A stretch of DNA of 64,000 bases from Pyrenochaeta sp. MPI-SDFR-AT-0127 (taxonomy: Eukaryota > Ascomycota > Dothideomycetes > Pleosporales > Cucurbitariaceae). The stretch is taken from the NCBI GenBank assembly GCA_020747015.1, contig JAGTJM010000070.1:100981-164980 (forward strand). Reading direction: 5' to 3'. Numbering within the stretch: position 1 is the stretch's first letter; each line of letters starts with the position of its first letter. The notes under the pieces were generated by a model. It saw nothing but the letters and a program-made list of their open reading frames with translations, ran no database searches and was not told the DNA's origin. This document shows, one piece after another, positions 1 to 12,100 of the stretch. A program made the translations under genes and the position numbers.

Positions 1-1617
1 GAAAGGTCCAATTTCTTTGCTAAGTCGGCAACGGGAATGATTTTGGACACTGAGTGATCGTCGTCGTATGAGTGCCGCCGTTTGATGGCTGATATGATCC
101 GCGACGTGGCTGCGCTTCGTGAAGATCTGCTGCCGACCTTTGAGGTTTTCTGAGCAGCATTATCATCATCATCATCATCATCACTACTACTGTCGTCATT
201 GACATCAAGCGCAGAGTGAAGATCAAGTCCCATGGTCTTGGTCCTGTTTGAGCCGAATTTCTCAAAGTCTTGCTGCAGTGTCGCTAAAGCCTGTGCAGGA
301 GTGCGTTGTGCATAGGTGGTAGCACTGGTCGAGGTATGTACACTCTGGCCCGCAGAGAAAAACCTGCTTTGATCCTGGACCCTGAGGACCACTCTGTTGT
401 CTTCGTCTGCACGCTGCAAATCTTTCAACTGCAATTCTTTATACGTCTCTTCATCGAGCCCAGCGGGAGCATGACGGCTTGCATCAGAGGGTGGGACCTC
501 CTTCATCATCTTCTCGCTCATCCGGTTCAAAACTCGCAAAATTGGCGCCTTTTCATAGTTGGCTGGATTCATGGTGAAGTCTGGTCGGTTGCCCTGTTTC
601 TGGCTGTGATTGTTTTCGTTCCCTTCCACGTTGATGAAGTGCGGTATGGACGAAGCGAGCAGGTCGTGGGAGTCATCCTTTGTCTCATCGTAAGTCAAGT
701 ATTTATCAAGTTTGGGGTCAAGCACATCCTTTTCGAGAATGCGTTCGCCCTTGAGCTTCTTCATCAAGCGACTGTGGAAAAATCTTTCCCAGAAGTCACC
801 CTCACTCAATTGAGGTACGTTCTCGTTGTAGGCTTTCTGAACCACAGGATGTTGCCGGAAGAGTAGCTCGATCTGCTCCTTGGTAAGACTTAACATGAGG
901 GCACCATTGACAGTCTTTGACTTGATGACGGAAAGTACATTGTACGTTCCTGTGGCCTGGGACTTTTCGGTGGCGTGCGACCTCAGCATGTGCACCCGTG
1001 TGGACCAAAATTGATTCGAAAACTGCGCAATAGAGACGGACTCGGGTTTCTCCTGGAGCGCACGATCAAAGCGCTGGCGTAGCGCCGGGCTGGAATTCAA
1101 GAGAGACATCTGAAGGGCCAGATCCGCCAGTAGCTTTGCATCGTCGTATGCATCGTCTTTGTCCTTGGCAGTAGCGGTAACTGCCTGAGCCATGGCTATG
1201 GCAGCCGACGTACCGCCTCCGCTTCCACCCCCGGCAGCAGGCGCAGGCGTTGTGATGTTGTGCGATTTGGCGGCCTCGATCCATTTGCGCAGCAAGCCGG
1301 TGATTGTCTGCTGGTCATCGCGAGCGGCTGCAGAGGTAAAGGTAAGGGTGTGGTTTCCGGCTTGGGGGGATGGCTCCTGGACAACCACCTTGATGGAAGC
1401 TTTGGCGGAGGTGGCGGGCGTCTGCTGGAGATCTGGGCGCAACGTGAGTCGGCAGTGAGCTTCATTGAGTAGGTGACTGCCTACTTGCAATGTGCGAGAT
1501 AGCTATTGACAGCGCGGGAAGCGCGCCGCTGGCGGACGCCCAAGACACAGTCTTTCCATCTGCCGACACAGAGATGGTGCCATCCTGCTTCTTGTACTGG
1601 GCCGCAGCATCGGCCAT
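1..1617 (-). CDS. TFB1: TFIIH core subunit p62/Tfb1 (3' part lies outside the window)
   Basis: This encodes a subunit of the general transcription and nucleotide-excision-repair factor TFIIH. Exon 1 runs from 1617 to 1485 and exon 2 from 1432 to the window edge; the intron at 1484-1433 is 52 nt, GT-AG, phase 1. The first ~110 residues resemble the p62 PH domain (SHIANLQQTPAT across the splice, then a beta-rich stretch). Two BSD motifs follow: one around QFWSTR near residue 186, and one around DFWERFFHSRLMKK near residue 257. Further on come a run of seven aspartates and basic stretches. The frame stays open to base 1, giving 521 residues, so roughly the last fifth of a normal p62 is missing beyond the edge. 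The ATG at 1617 is chosen because the PH domain begins immediately after it. It is divergently arranged with KGD1. Confidence 0.9.
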
Positions 1618-2524
1618 GGTGGAGGACAAGCGATTGCGGCCTGCCCACGCATCTGATGCGGGACCTCGAGATGGGCAATTGTTGCACTAGGCCGTCCCTG
1701 GCTTCCCCACATTACGCCGAATCACGTGCAGACGCATCCAACTTACGACACCAGCCGCACAGGGCTTCCTGGCTCTGTCGAGTTAGCTATGCATGTGGTT
1801 GCTGCTGCTGCGAAGAAGCCGTCGTTCCTAGAGTTGGCTGCAGTATCTGGGAGACTTCATCTATGCAAGGCAGCCACACGTCCTGGCTTGGGTCATGATG
1901 CTCACGTTCCCTCACTTGAGGAATGTCAATGTATGCTGTGTCTTTACATGCTCACACGGCAGCGCTCTGTGGCAAAAGGCATCAAACCTTGGGTCCTTTG
2001 GAACTGTCTGGAGGACACGATCCGGTGCAGTTGCTGTGCGCGAATTACCACGGCGGATACGTTATCCGTTCCACATTCGCCCAGCATCACAGAGCGCGGC
2101 CGTCTCGTTTACCTAAAGGCTTGCGCTGCGATTGGCCAGTACTGGACATGTTCTCTTGCTCCATGGACTCGACGCCGGCTGCTTCTCGTCGCAGAGGGCA
2201 TCACAGCTTCCATGTAGCGCAGCAGCAGAGTAAAGAGGCGGCATGTGCAGCGCTGAGTGGGCTGCGTAGATGGTGCCAGGCGGCATCGATTGGACTCGAG
2301 ACTCCAGACGCAGAGTCGAGCGCAACAGCGTGGATGAGGTATTTGTGCATGCTAGCCACGGGGCGCTAGGCCGCATATGGCCGCTCTCTGAGCGCATGCA
2401 CCCAGCACCTTGTTTCTCCTCACTTCTTTGCTTCACGCAGCTTACACAGAAGCCGCACTTCTGGCCACCCTCATCTGCTTGGATGTCACCCTTCGTCTCC
2501 TCGGCATCTACCTCATAAACCATC
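1618..2524. promoter_or_regulatory. Shared divergent promoter region of TFB1 and KGD1
   Basis: This 907-bp interval separates the divergent starts of TFB1 and KGD1 and must hold both promoters. I see no convincing gene in it. Several open frames cross it, but none has recognisable protein character, and they lie on both strands at once. Confidence 0.6.
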
Positions 2525-5500
2525 ATGTTGCGCATTCCTCTGCGCCAGTGCTCGCGCAAGCTCCTCGCGAGCTGTCCGAGAGCAAGCCTCTCCACGCTCG
2601 CCGCATCGCCATCAAGGACTGCTCTTGCAACATGCCGCAGACCTCTGGCCCTCTCACAGCGCCGGGCCTATGCCATTGCGGCCGAGGACACCAACAAGGG
2701 CGTGGTGCGTGGCTCTCCAGCCCAGCGTGCAAAGTCTGTGATGGCAGAGCTAACAATGACCGCATAGGACCCCAACGACTCGTTCTTGCAGGGCAACACG
2801 GCCAATTACGTCGACGAAATGTACATGCAATGGAAGCGAGACCCGGAGAGCGTGCACTACTCATGGCAGGTCTACTTCCGCAACATGGAGTCGGGCGACA
2901 TGCCCGTCTCGCAAGCCTTCCAGCCGCCGCCTACCATAATCCCCACTCCTTCTGGTGGCGCCAGTCCTTCCTATAAGCCGGGCATGGGTATGGGCCCCAG
3001 CGAAGGCTCAGATGTTATGAACCATCTTAAAGTGCAGCTGTTGGTGCGCGCCTACCAAGCCCGAGGGCACCACAAGGCCCGCATCGATCCGCTAGGTATT
3101 CGCTCCGAGGCAGAACAGTTTGGCTACAGCAAGCCCCGTGAGCTCGAACTGTCGCACTACAACTTCAGTGAAAAGGACCTAGACCAAGAGATTGAGCTTG
3201 GGCCGGGCATCCTCCCGCGCTTCAAGACCGAGAATCGCAAGAAGATGACGCTTCGAGAAATCATCGAAGCATGCGAGCGCCTCTACTGCGGCTCGTATGG
3301 CGTTGAGTATATTCACATTCCGGATAGGGAACAGTGCGACTGGCTTCGAGAGCGAATCGAGGTTCCACAACCCTTCAAGTACTCTGTTGACGAGAAACGC
3401 CGCATCTTAGATCGCCTTATCTGGGGCACCAACTTTGAAGCTTTCTTGGCGACAAAGTATCCCAACGATAAGCGTTTTGGTCTCGAGGGTGGCGAGAGCC
3501 TGATCCCGGGTATGAAGGCTCTGATCGATCGAAGCGTCGACTACGGCGTCAAAGATATTGTCATCGGGATGCCGCATCGTGGCCGTCTCAACGTTCTCTC
3601 CAACGTTGTCAGGAAGCCTAACGAATCAATCTTCAGCGAGTTTGCCGGAACTGCTGAGCCAAACGATGAAGGATCTGGCGATGTCAAGTACCACTTGGGT
3701 ATGAATTTCGAGCGTCCCACGCCTTCCGGTAAGCGCGTCCAGCTCTCCTTGGTCGCCAATCCATCGCATTTGGAAGCCGAGGATCCAGTCGTCTTGGGCA
3801 AGACTCGTGCCATTCTACACTACAACAACGATGAGAAAGAAGCTCGCACTGCCATGGGCATCCTTCTGCATGGTGACGCCGCCTTTGCCGGCCAAGGGAT
3901 TGTGTACGAAACTATGGGATTTTGCTCGCTGCCCAGCTATCATACTGGAGGAACTATTCATCTCATCGTAAATAATCAGATTGGTTTTACGACAGATCCC
4001 AGGTTTTCGCGTTCCACTCCTTACTGCTCCGACATTGCCAAAGCTATCGATGCGCCCGTCTTCCACGTCAACGGCGACGATGTCGAAGCTCTAAACTTCG
4101 TCTGCCAGCTTGCGGCAGACTTCCGTGCTGAATTCAAGAAGGATGTCGTCATCGACATGGTATGCTACCGAAAGCAAGGTCACAACGAGACAGATCAGCC
4201 TTTCTTTACCCAGCCCTTGATGTACAAGAAGATTTCCGAGCAGCCCCAAACTCTTGACATCTACACCAAAAAGCTGTTGGAAGAAAAGACTTTTACCAAG
4301 GAAGATGTCGACGAGCATAAGGCATGGGTTTGGGGTATGCTCGAGGAAAGCTTCAACCGCAGTAAAGATTATCAGCCAACTGCCAAGGAGTGGCTAACCT
4401 CTGCCTGGAACGGTTTCAAGTCGCCCAAAGAGCTCGCTACTGAGGTGCTCCCCCATCTTCCAACTGCTATCGAAGAGTCTCAGTTGAAACACATTGCAGA
4501 GAAGATCGGAAGCGCACCACAAGACTTCAATGTGCACAAGAACCTAAAGCGTATCTTAGCTGGCCGCACAAAGACTGTTGTCGAGGGCAAAAACATCGAT
4601 ATGGCCACAGCTGAGGCTTTGGCCTTTGGAAGTCTTTGCATGGAAGGACATCACGTCCGTGTGTCAGGTCAGGATGTTGAGCGTGGAACATTCTCACAGC
4701 GTCACGCCGTTCTTCATGACCAGGAGAATGAAAAGACATATACGCCGCTGCAAGATCTGAGCGACGACCAGGCGACCTTTACAATCTCAAATTCGTCTCT
4801 GAGCGAATATGGAGTGTAAGTGTTTGCACCCACCCACAACAGAAGCACTAACTAATTCCGGTGGCAGACTCGGTTTTGAATATGGTTACTCACTTTCTTC
4901 GCCAAATGCCCTTGTCATGTGGGAAGCCCAATTCGGTGACTTTGCCAACACCGCTCAAGTCATCATTGATCAGTTCATCGCCTCTGGTGAAGTCAAGTGG
5001 CTGCAAAGGTCGGGTCTTGTTATGAGTTTGCCGCATGGTTATGATGGCCAAGGCCCAGAACACTCCTCTGGGCGTATGGAGCGGTACTTGCAACTTTGCA
5101 ATGAAGATCCGCGCATCTTCCCAGCCCCAGATAAGCTTGAACGCCAACACCAAGACTGCAACATCCAGATCGCGTATACCACCAAGCCGTCTAATCTCTT
5201 CCATCTTCTGCGCCGACAGATGAATCGTCAGTTCCGCAAGCCTCTCATTCTTTTCTTCTCCAAGTCACTACTGCGACACCCGCTCGCGCGCTCCTCTATC
5301 GACGAATTTACCGGCGATTCGCACTTCCAATGGATCGTCGAAGACCCAGCGCATTCCAGCGGAGAGATCGAGTCGCATGATGGCATCAACCGCGTTATTT
5401 TGTGCACAGGTCAGGTCTATGCCGCGCTGGTCAAGGAGCGGGAGGCCCGCGGTCTCAAGGACGTTGCGATAACGCGGATTGAGCAGCTGAACCCCTTCCC

Positions 5501-5783
5501 GTGGCAACAGCTCAAAGAAAATCTCGATTCATACCCCAACGCGCAGAACATTATCTGGTGCCAGGAGGAGCCACTGAATGCCGGTGCTTGGAGCTTCACT
5601 CAACCCCGTATCGAGACTCTGCTTAACCAAACGGAGTATCACAACAGGCGACACGTCATGTATGCAGGACGCAATCCTAGTGCATCTGTTGCGACTGGTC
5701 TGAAGATTTCGCACAAGAAGGAAGAAAAGGATTTGCTCGAGATGGCTTTTACAGTTAAGCAAGACAAGCTCAAGGGCGAGTAG
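2525..5783 (+). CDS. KGD1: 2-oxoglutarate dehydrogenase E1 component, mitochondrial
   Basis: This is the thiamine-diphosphate E1 subunit of the 2-oxoglutarate dehydrogenase complex of the TCA cycle in the mitochondrial matrix. Exons are 2525-2704, 2768-4815 and 4868-5783; the introns are 63 and 52 nt, both GT-AG. The product is 1047 aa, the usual fungal length. The first ~50 residues are rich in Arg, Ser and Leu with no acidic residues (MLRIPLRQCSRK...), as in a matrix-targeting presequence. Family landmarks follow: QGNTANYVDEMY at the start of the mature part, VRAYQARGHHKARIDPLG, GMPHRGRLN near residue 328, LIVNNQIGFTTDPR, HVNGDDVEA in the cofactor region, and the C-terminal FEYGYSLSSPNALVMWEAQF and GYDGQGPEHSSGR. 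Intron 2 splits the codon before LGFEYGY exactly where the family sequence requires continuity. Confidence 0.97.
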
Positions 5784-6744
5784 AAGTACATTTGGGTGTG
5801 ATTTGCTATCTTGTTGAGAAAACTTTGGCATTGCCTTGTTATCATTGTCTTATGATGGTCCCCTGTGAATGAAGGATGAAAGGAGGTTGAGGCATTGGTG
5901 GGACTGGACAGCATCTCTTTGATTGTATATCTGCATGGCTAGGGCTGTATGTATACGGAGTGTAGTATAAAAAAGCTGGATTCCTTTGATCACGCTGTAA
6001 TCTTCTACAAGTGGCTGTCTGACTGTTCACGAACCATCTGGTGCTTCACAGCGGGAAAGCATTGGACCTCGGTGGCAGGTAGCCCGAGGCCATTACCCGC
6101 ACCAAAATTTCTCCTGAGTCGGTGTAAGCCACATCGGCAGGCCTCGCAATCGCCGGAAGAATGTGTTTGCGTGCATATTTTCCGTTGAAGTCGACGACAC
6201 GGTGCTGTGACTTTATATCCGCCCGCGGGCGGGGTCGGGAAATGTCGGGCGACAGGCCCTGCGCGAAAGAGCCCCGCCAACCCCTCGTGCCTCCACTTTG
6301 ATATCCGCATCCGCATCATCGTCAAGCTCCCGCAACAAAGCGTGTCCAAGTGCTATCAGCAACGAGCTCGGCGTCAATCAAGCATGGCCAGACTCCAAAG
6401 GTCAGTGTCGACCTTGGACCATGTTCCAATGCAATTGGTTGCCAACCCGGGAATCTTCTGGCTGAAGCTCTTTGCGAGCTCGTGACGTCCGCTCTCTTGC
6501 CGAGGGCACCTCCATCCAACCAGTGCGTTAGCAAACCAATACCGAAAGCTGGTCCGCCTGCCCGACTCTACCCACCTTGACCCAGGTCTGACTTCATAAT
6601 AAAACTTGCGGACCCTCTTGCGTCAATTGATCCAGATTGCCGCCTCTGTCTTCATCTTCGTCCACTCATTCACGGACGCCACTGTAGAGCTTTGCACTCC
6701 CACTTACTTTAGCACACCGGCTCTTCGGTAACCAGACAGACGAG
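5784..6744. other. Intergenic: KGD1 3' end and FBP1 promoter
   Basis: No gene is recognised in this 961-bp spacer. Its right half is the FBP1 promoter and contains a compact GC-rich block (6221-6277), listed separately. Confidence 0.6.
6221..6277 (+). promoter_or_regulatory. Candidate AcuK/AcuM and CreA binding block upstream of FBP1
   Basis: CGG-N7-CGG occurs at 6236-6248, which read on the other strand is CCG-N7-CCG. This is the motif reported for the Zn2Cys6 gluconeogenic activators AcuK and AcuM of Aspergillus. Flanking it are two GCGGGG sequences (6229-6234 on +, 6272-6277 on -) that fit the CreA carbon-repressor consensus SYGGRG, and a perfect 10-bp palindrome GCCCGCGGGC at 6221-6230. 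The block lies about 500 bp before the FBP1 start codon, and FBP1 is the expected target of both regulators. Motif presence is seen; function is inference. Confidence 0.45.
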
Positions 6745-7958
6745 ATGACGGCCAGCGGAAACAATAACAGCGATGCGGGAGAGAGAATCAATACAGATAT
6801 CATCACATTAACACGCTTTCTCACGGAAGAGCAGACAAAGCACAAGGAGGCGACGGGCGATTTCACGTATGCTCATCTGCAAACGATTGTTGGATGCGTA
6901 GCTGACGGTTTTGTGGCCAGACTTCTTTGCCATGCTCTTCAGTTTGCATTCAAGAGCATTGCCTACTACATTCGAAGAGCGACACTGATCAATGTATGTG
7001 CTACGCTGCCGTGGGCTATCACAGGACATGTCAGCTAACTCAAATAGCTCACCGGCCTTCAAGGCACCTCCAACACTACCGGCGATGACCAAAAGAAGCT
7101 TGATGTCATTGGCGATGAGCTCTTCATATCGGCCATGCGCTCGAGCGGCCGCGTACGATTGCTCATCTCCGAAGAGCAAGAGGAAGCGATCATCTTCGAT
7201 GAATTCCCAAATGCCCGATACGCCGTTGCCTGCGATCCGATCGATGGCTCGTCCAACCTCGACGCTGGTGTTTCAGTTGGCACCATTTTCGCCGTTTACA
7301 AGCTGGCTGAGGATGCCAAGGGCACGAAGGAGGACGTTCTGAAGCCGGGAACAGAGATGGTCGCATCAGGATTTACCATGTACGGAGCTTCGGCGCAATT
7401 GGTGATTACAATGAAGGGCGGCAGCGTCAATGGCTTCACCCTGGACAATGCATTTGGCGAGTTCATCTTGACTCATCCAGACATGAAATGCCCAAAGACA
7501 CGAGCAATCTATTCGGTCAACGAGGGCAACTCACTGTATTGGGAAGACCCAGTCAAGGAATGGTGCCATAGTTTGAAGAATCCGGCTGCAGGAGGCAAGC
7601 CATACAGCGCGAGATACATTGGTTCCATGGTGGCCGATGCCTACCGTACCCTCTTGTATGGTGGCATTTTTGCATATCCAGCGGACAAGAAGAGTCCAAA
7701 GGGCAAACTGCGTATTCTATACGAGTGTGCACCCATGGCCATGGTTTTTGAAAATGGTATGTACCTCTCCGTGTTTTAGAAGTGGTGTTATGGTAGTATG
7801 CTAATGGGACTGCAGCTGGTGGCCTTGCGATAAACAGCAAAATGCAGCGCATGTTGGAGGTTGTGCCTGAGCACATCCATGACCGATCTGGCATATTCCT
7901 TGGCTCAGAAGGCGAAGTGCAGAAAGTCATTGATGCACACAAGAAACATCAGAAATAG
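6745..7958 (+). CDS. FBP1: Fructose-1,6-bisphosphatase
   Basis: This enzyme hydrolyses fructose 1,6-bisphosphate to fructose 6-phosphate, the committed step of gluconeogenesis in the cytosol. Four exons: 6745-6866, 6921-6993, 7048-7756 and 7816-7958. The introns are 54, 54 and 59 nt, all GT-AG, giving 348 aa, the normal family length. Diagnostic segments are RINTDIITLTRFL at the N-terminus, SEEQEEAI, the metal-binding CDPIDGSSNLD near residue 127, YSVNEGN, RYIGSMVAD, and GKLRILYECAPMA near the C-terminus. The last exon (GGLAINSKMQRMLEV...) is needed to complete the family C-terminus. The start is the first ATG and gives the expected short N-terminal extension. Confidence 0.97.
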
Positions 7959-9184
7959 GTTATTTTGCATTGACGTGGTTGGCGACAATACGAAAAAGGG
8001 AAAATCTGCCCCCGTCCGCCCCCCCCCCCCCCGCAAGCGATTGGAGTATTATTTGGGAGTCGAGTGTGATTTACACAGCACCAAAGATTGAAGCGGGTGC
8101 CTTTGATTCCGGACTATGTTAAGGGTTCTTGATGCATCTTAGCCGGCTGCTATTCTGGTGAGGAACAAGGATGGGAACATGGGGGGGGGGAGGGGTGGAT
8201 TCCTCACCTTGATGCACGATTACCGACCACCGGTCTGATGTTGTATCACTGTCAGCATGCAAGTAATTGATAGTTTTTGAAATCAGTATTGCTTCTTTTT
8301 GCACGTCAACCATGCAAGAGGCGAAGAGTGTCATGCCTTGAGTCTGTGTGTTTGCAAGCCAGTCTGCATCAGCACCCATTGTGTGCGCCGGGTCTCGGTC
8401 CAGCACGCATCGGTTGTTGCACTGGCAGACCGACTTTGATGTGCGGTGGCGTGCTGCTATGCACCGGCGTTTTTTTGATGAGAGTTGCTTATTTCGATGG
8501 CGCCGTTGGCTGGTGGTGTGGCCCAAGGCTGCAGGATGCCGTCCTATTTATATCGCAAACTATCAAGGTGTGCATGCGGAAGCGTCCAAAGCCGACTTGG
8601 GACAAGACAACGGTGCTTGTCAAGTTGCGCCAGATAGACAAGGAGAGAAGCGCGTCGGACATGGACGCTGTAATCTATCAAGTTTCCCAGCGCAGCCTGC
8701 TGCCCATGGAGGCATGGCTGGGTGGCATGGGCCGGTGCTGTAGTGTCGTGGGCGTGGTGATCCATGTGCTCGTCTCTACTTAACCGCCGACGTCTGTCGA
8801 GGGGACAGGGATGGCTGCAGCAACACCATGGTCGGGCGAGCGTGTGCTGGCGCTGCAATTCGCTCGACAGGCACAATCAAGCTTCGCTCGACAGGCCGGC
8901 GTGCATGGCTCGACGCTGTTTGGGGCCAAGCCCACGGCCGGATCGACCCTTATGCTGGGCGCCGGCGAGCGAATAGTCGGCCCTGCGTGCCCTCTCGGCG
9001 GCCACGGTGTGCCCCAGGATGCACCAGGATGCACCAAAGGATGCGTGGGCCTCTGCGTTTTGTGTGAGGTGACAAACACCTGGTAGTGCAGCCCGCCTCT
9101 CCACGGCCACCCCATTCACCGCCGTTGGATTCGCCGTACGAGTCGCTGGAGTCGCTGGAGCCGCTGGAGGCTTTTGGGCCAAAC
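7959..9184. other. Intergenic: FBP1 3' flank and upstream region of the 1364-aa gene
   Basis: No gene is supported in this 1.2-kb spacer. It contains a C-run and a G-run (listed separately) and, at 9016-9046, closely spaced copies of a CCAGGATGCA-like decamer. The last ~100 bp before 9185 are open in frame with the next gene but contain no in-frame ATG. Confidence 0.5.
8019..8190. repeat. Opposed poly-C and poly-G tracts
   Basis: A run of about 14 cytosines (8019-8032) is followed ~150 bp later by a run of ten guanines (8181-8190) in the FBP1 3' flank. The two can pair with each other, and each could form a G-quadruplex on one strand. Exact run lengths are doubtful because homopolymers are error-prone. 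Confidence 0.7.
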
Positions 9185-12100
9185 ATGTCTTCAGAGTATG
9201 TCTCGCCGCCGTCGCCTCTGCCTCCACCTCCACCTCCTCCTCCTCCTCCTCCTCCGCCGCCGCCGCCGGGCCACGTCCAGACACCGCAAATATCGCCTCT
9301 GCGGCGCGCCTTCGCCGTGCAACCTCCGCTCCTCACCACCGCCCTCGCGCCGCCGCACCCTACCTCGTACCTGCATGGCTCGCTGCCAACGCCCGCGACC
9401 GCAACGTCCCTAAGCGTCCCTTTCTCGCCCTTTGCCGCCAATTCCTCCTCGTATGCCCCCTCCCCCGTCGGCCACTCTCCCATGGCCATGAGGAACCCAT
9501 CCTCGGTGCCATACAACCCGCAGCAATGGAGCCGCAGCGGCCCTGTGGGCGGCCAGCATGTCCAGCATGCACAGACGTCCGTACCCATTCGACTCCAAGA
9601 CATGACGGGAATGGAAGGTCTGCATTCTGTTTCCTTCCTTTTGGCCTAGACGCAAAGACTGTCATATACCAGTCCAGTGTCCTGCCTGTACCACGAGCCA
9701 TGCTAAAGTCCCTCCAGCTTCAATGCCATCTCCGCCGCCCCCTTACTCGCCTGGCCAGACCCCAAATCTGTCACAGACACTGAGCCCTTCGCCTCACCTG
9801 TCCGGCAATGCCTTCCCTCAACACCCTCCGCCACCACCCCCGCCGCCTACGAGTACACCGTCCTCGGTACGGCCAATATCAGGCTTCCAGAGCCGTCCGG
9901 GATCCATGGTGATTCCTCAAAGCGCGACCAGCGTAACGTCGAATCCACAGTTCCCACCTCCACCGCCTTCGAGAAACGGTCCAGGACGTTCAGCGTCGCG
10001 TGACAAGCTATCCACAAAGTTTAGCCTCTCGTCATTCAGGAACAGGAACAGCGAACGTGAACACAGCCCTGCCCCGAGCGCCATTGAATCGTTGCACATC
10101 AACACATCTGATGCAATTCAGCGGGCCCCTGCATCTCCCGGACTCGTTGCGCAGCGTGCTTCTTCGCAGTATGCAACTTCGTTCTGCTCAAAGGTCAAAG
10201 CCATGCACTAACAACTGCTGCAGTTACATGTCCAGTGCCTTTGCAGAACGATTGTATAGCCCCGATAATCAGTCTCCAGTGAGAGCGCCAGCTTCTCGAA
10301 GAGCAGCCTCAGCTGGCGTGCAGGGTTACGAAACGCGGACGCCCATTGACGAATCCCCCATTGTTCCGCCAGGAAGCTGGAATCGAAGCATACCTTTGCC
10401 TCCTCCACCACCTGGACCTCCACCGACTAGCTCAAGATCACAAAGCGTCGGGCCTGGAGCAGATCCTATTCGTAATTCAAGCCTACCCTACGCTCCGCCA
10501 ACTCGAAGACCAGGCCAAACCACGCTGACGCCCATTCCCCCGACTCCTCTGGGCTGGCAAGAGGAGCCTCCTGCTGCCCGAGCACGATCACCTGCAGCCC
10601 ACGGTTTATATATCGATACAAGCCCTCAGGCTGTACGCCCACTCGAGCAGACAGCACCTTCGTCGGAGAACGGGAGTGTCTCCGTCTCGTCTGGACCAAC
10701 GACGACGACCTCTCATTCAAGCAGCACTCTCTATCGGACTCCTCAGAAACGTGAGCTCAGTTCCAGGGGTATTCGTGAACGGAGAAGTGAAAGTCGTGCT
10801 GCACGTGAGCGGACAGAACCGAGTAATAATCCGTGGGCGCAAGACTTGGAGGCCGTATCAACAGTTCCGGCAAATCTCGATTTGGCAACACCTGAGACTG
10901 GCTTAACTCGCCGTGGTGCTGTCACCAAAAGCACTCCACGAAGTGGTGGAGTCATTCGATCACCGAGGAGTGCGCATCTGTTTGATGATCCCGGATCTTC
11001 CAATTCCACGCCCCGAATGGATGCCTATCAGAAAGTTGCACCTAGTGCCGCTCCTACACCACCTTTCTCGCCAGGTATGGATGATTTTAGTCGTTCTGTT
11101 CAGAAGATCCCGATACCGCTTCCTTCCAAAGCATTGCCTACTCCTCCACTGCGCTCCTATGGCGACGAACAAAGCTCAGACCTGACTATTCGAGCAGGTG
11201 CTGCGAACCGATCAACCTCACAAATATCAAGCATATCCAACTCCGCAAAGGCAAACTCAACAGTGAGCACGCCAAGACCTTCAGATCGGGACACTTTTGG
11301 CCAGGCGTCTATAGAACGCCACCGACAGTTTGTGGAGAAGGAGATGTCCGCTGAAACCGATCAGGAGAGGTTGGAGCTATTTGCCGAATTCATAGTTGCC
11401 GAGTCTAGGCTCCGTCGGGATCGTTATTCTGCCGCATTCGATACAATGGCTGGAGACATTATGGACTTGACAAGAGATTTGTGGCGCTCATACGGCAACA
11501 CGGGACGCAGGTCAGCAACACCCAATACGCAGGCAACTCCTACAGGGCTTAGTAGCAGGAGGTCGCAACCTTCCATGACAAGCGAGTCTCCCGATACGAG
11601 ATTCTCTAATTCGATTCCCACGACGGCTGCTAGTCCCGCCTCTTCGATTGGAAACTTTACTCCACATACTGAACCCGCATCTCCTTCGAGTGCATCGAGC
11701 CAGAAGGCTCGCGACGTATCGTGGAACAACAACTACCACCCGTCATTGTCACCTATTCCAAGTATGGCTATGAGTACTGTGCCGGACGAGGAAGACTCAA
11801 GAGGCCGATCGGCAAGCCGTTGGTGGGAAAGCGATGGTGGATCTTCAGGAATTGGCGGTGGCAGGAGATTTGAGCGGAGCAAGCGAGAGTCCAAATACAT
11901 GAGCTTACCGAAAGAGGCTCGCGAAAATCTGCAATGGGCTGGAGAAGAGGAGGTCACACCGAGAGCTAGAGCAGGATCCAGTAGCCGACATGCTTACGGA
12001 CCAAACGAGTACCCCCCAGAGAAGGTTGGTTTTCATGAGGAGACCACACAGCCGCCACCGCAGTCTCACGATCAGTATTCGCGATCTGCAACAGCAACGC

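Noticed and set aside
1726..2369. Overlapping frames of 148-163 codons between TFB1 and KGD1
   Set aside because: Cys/Trp/Arg-rich low-likelihood products in several frames at once; located in the divergent promoter.
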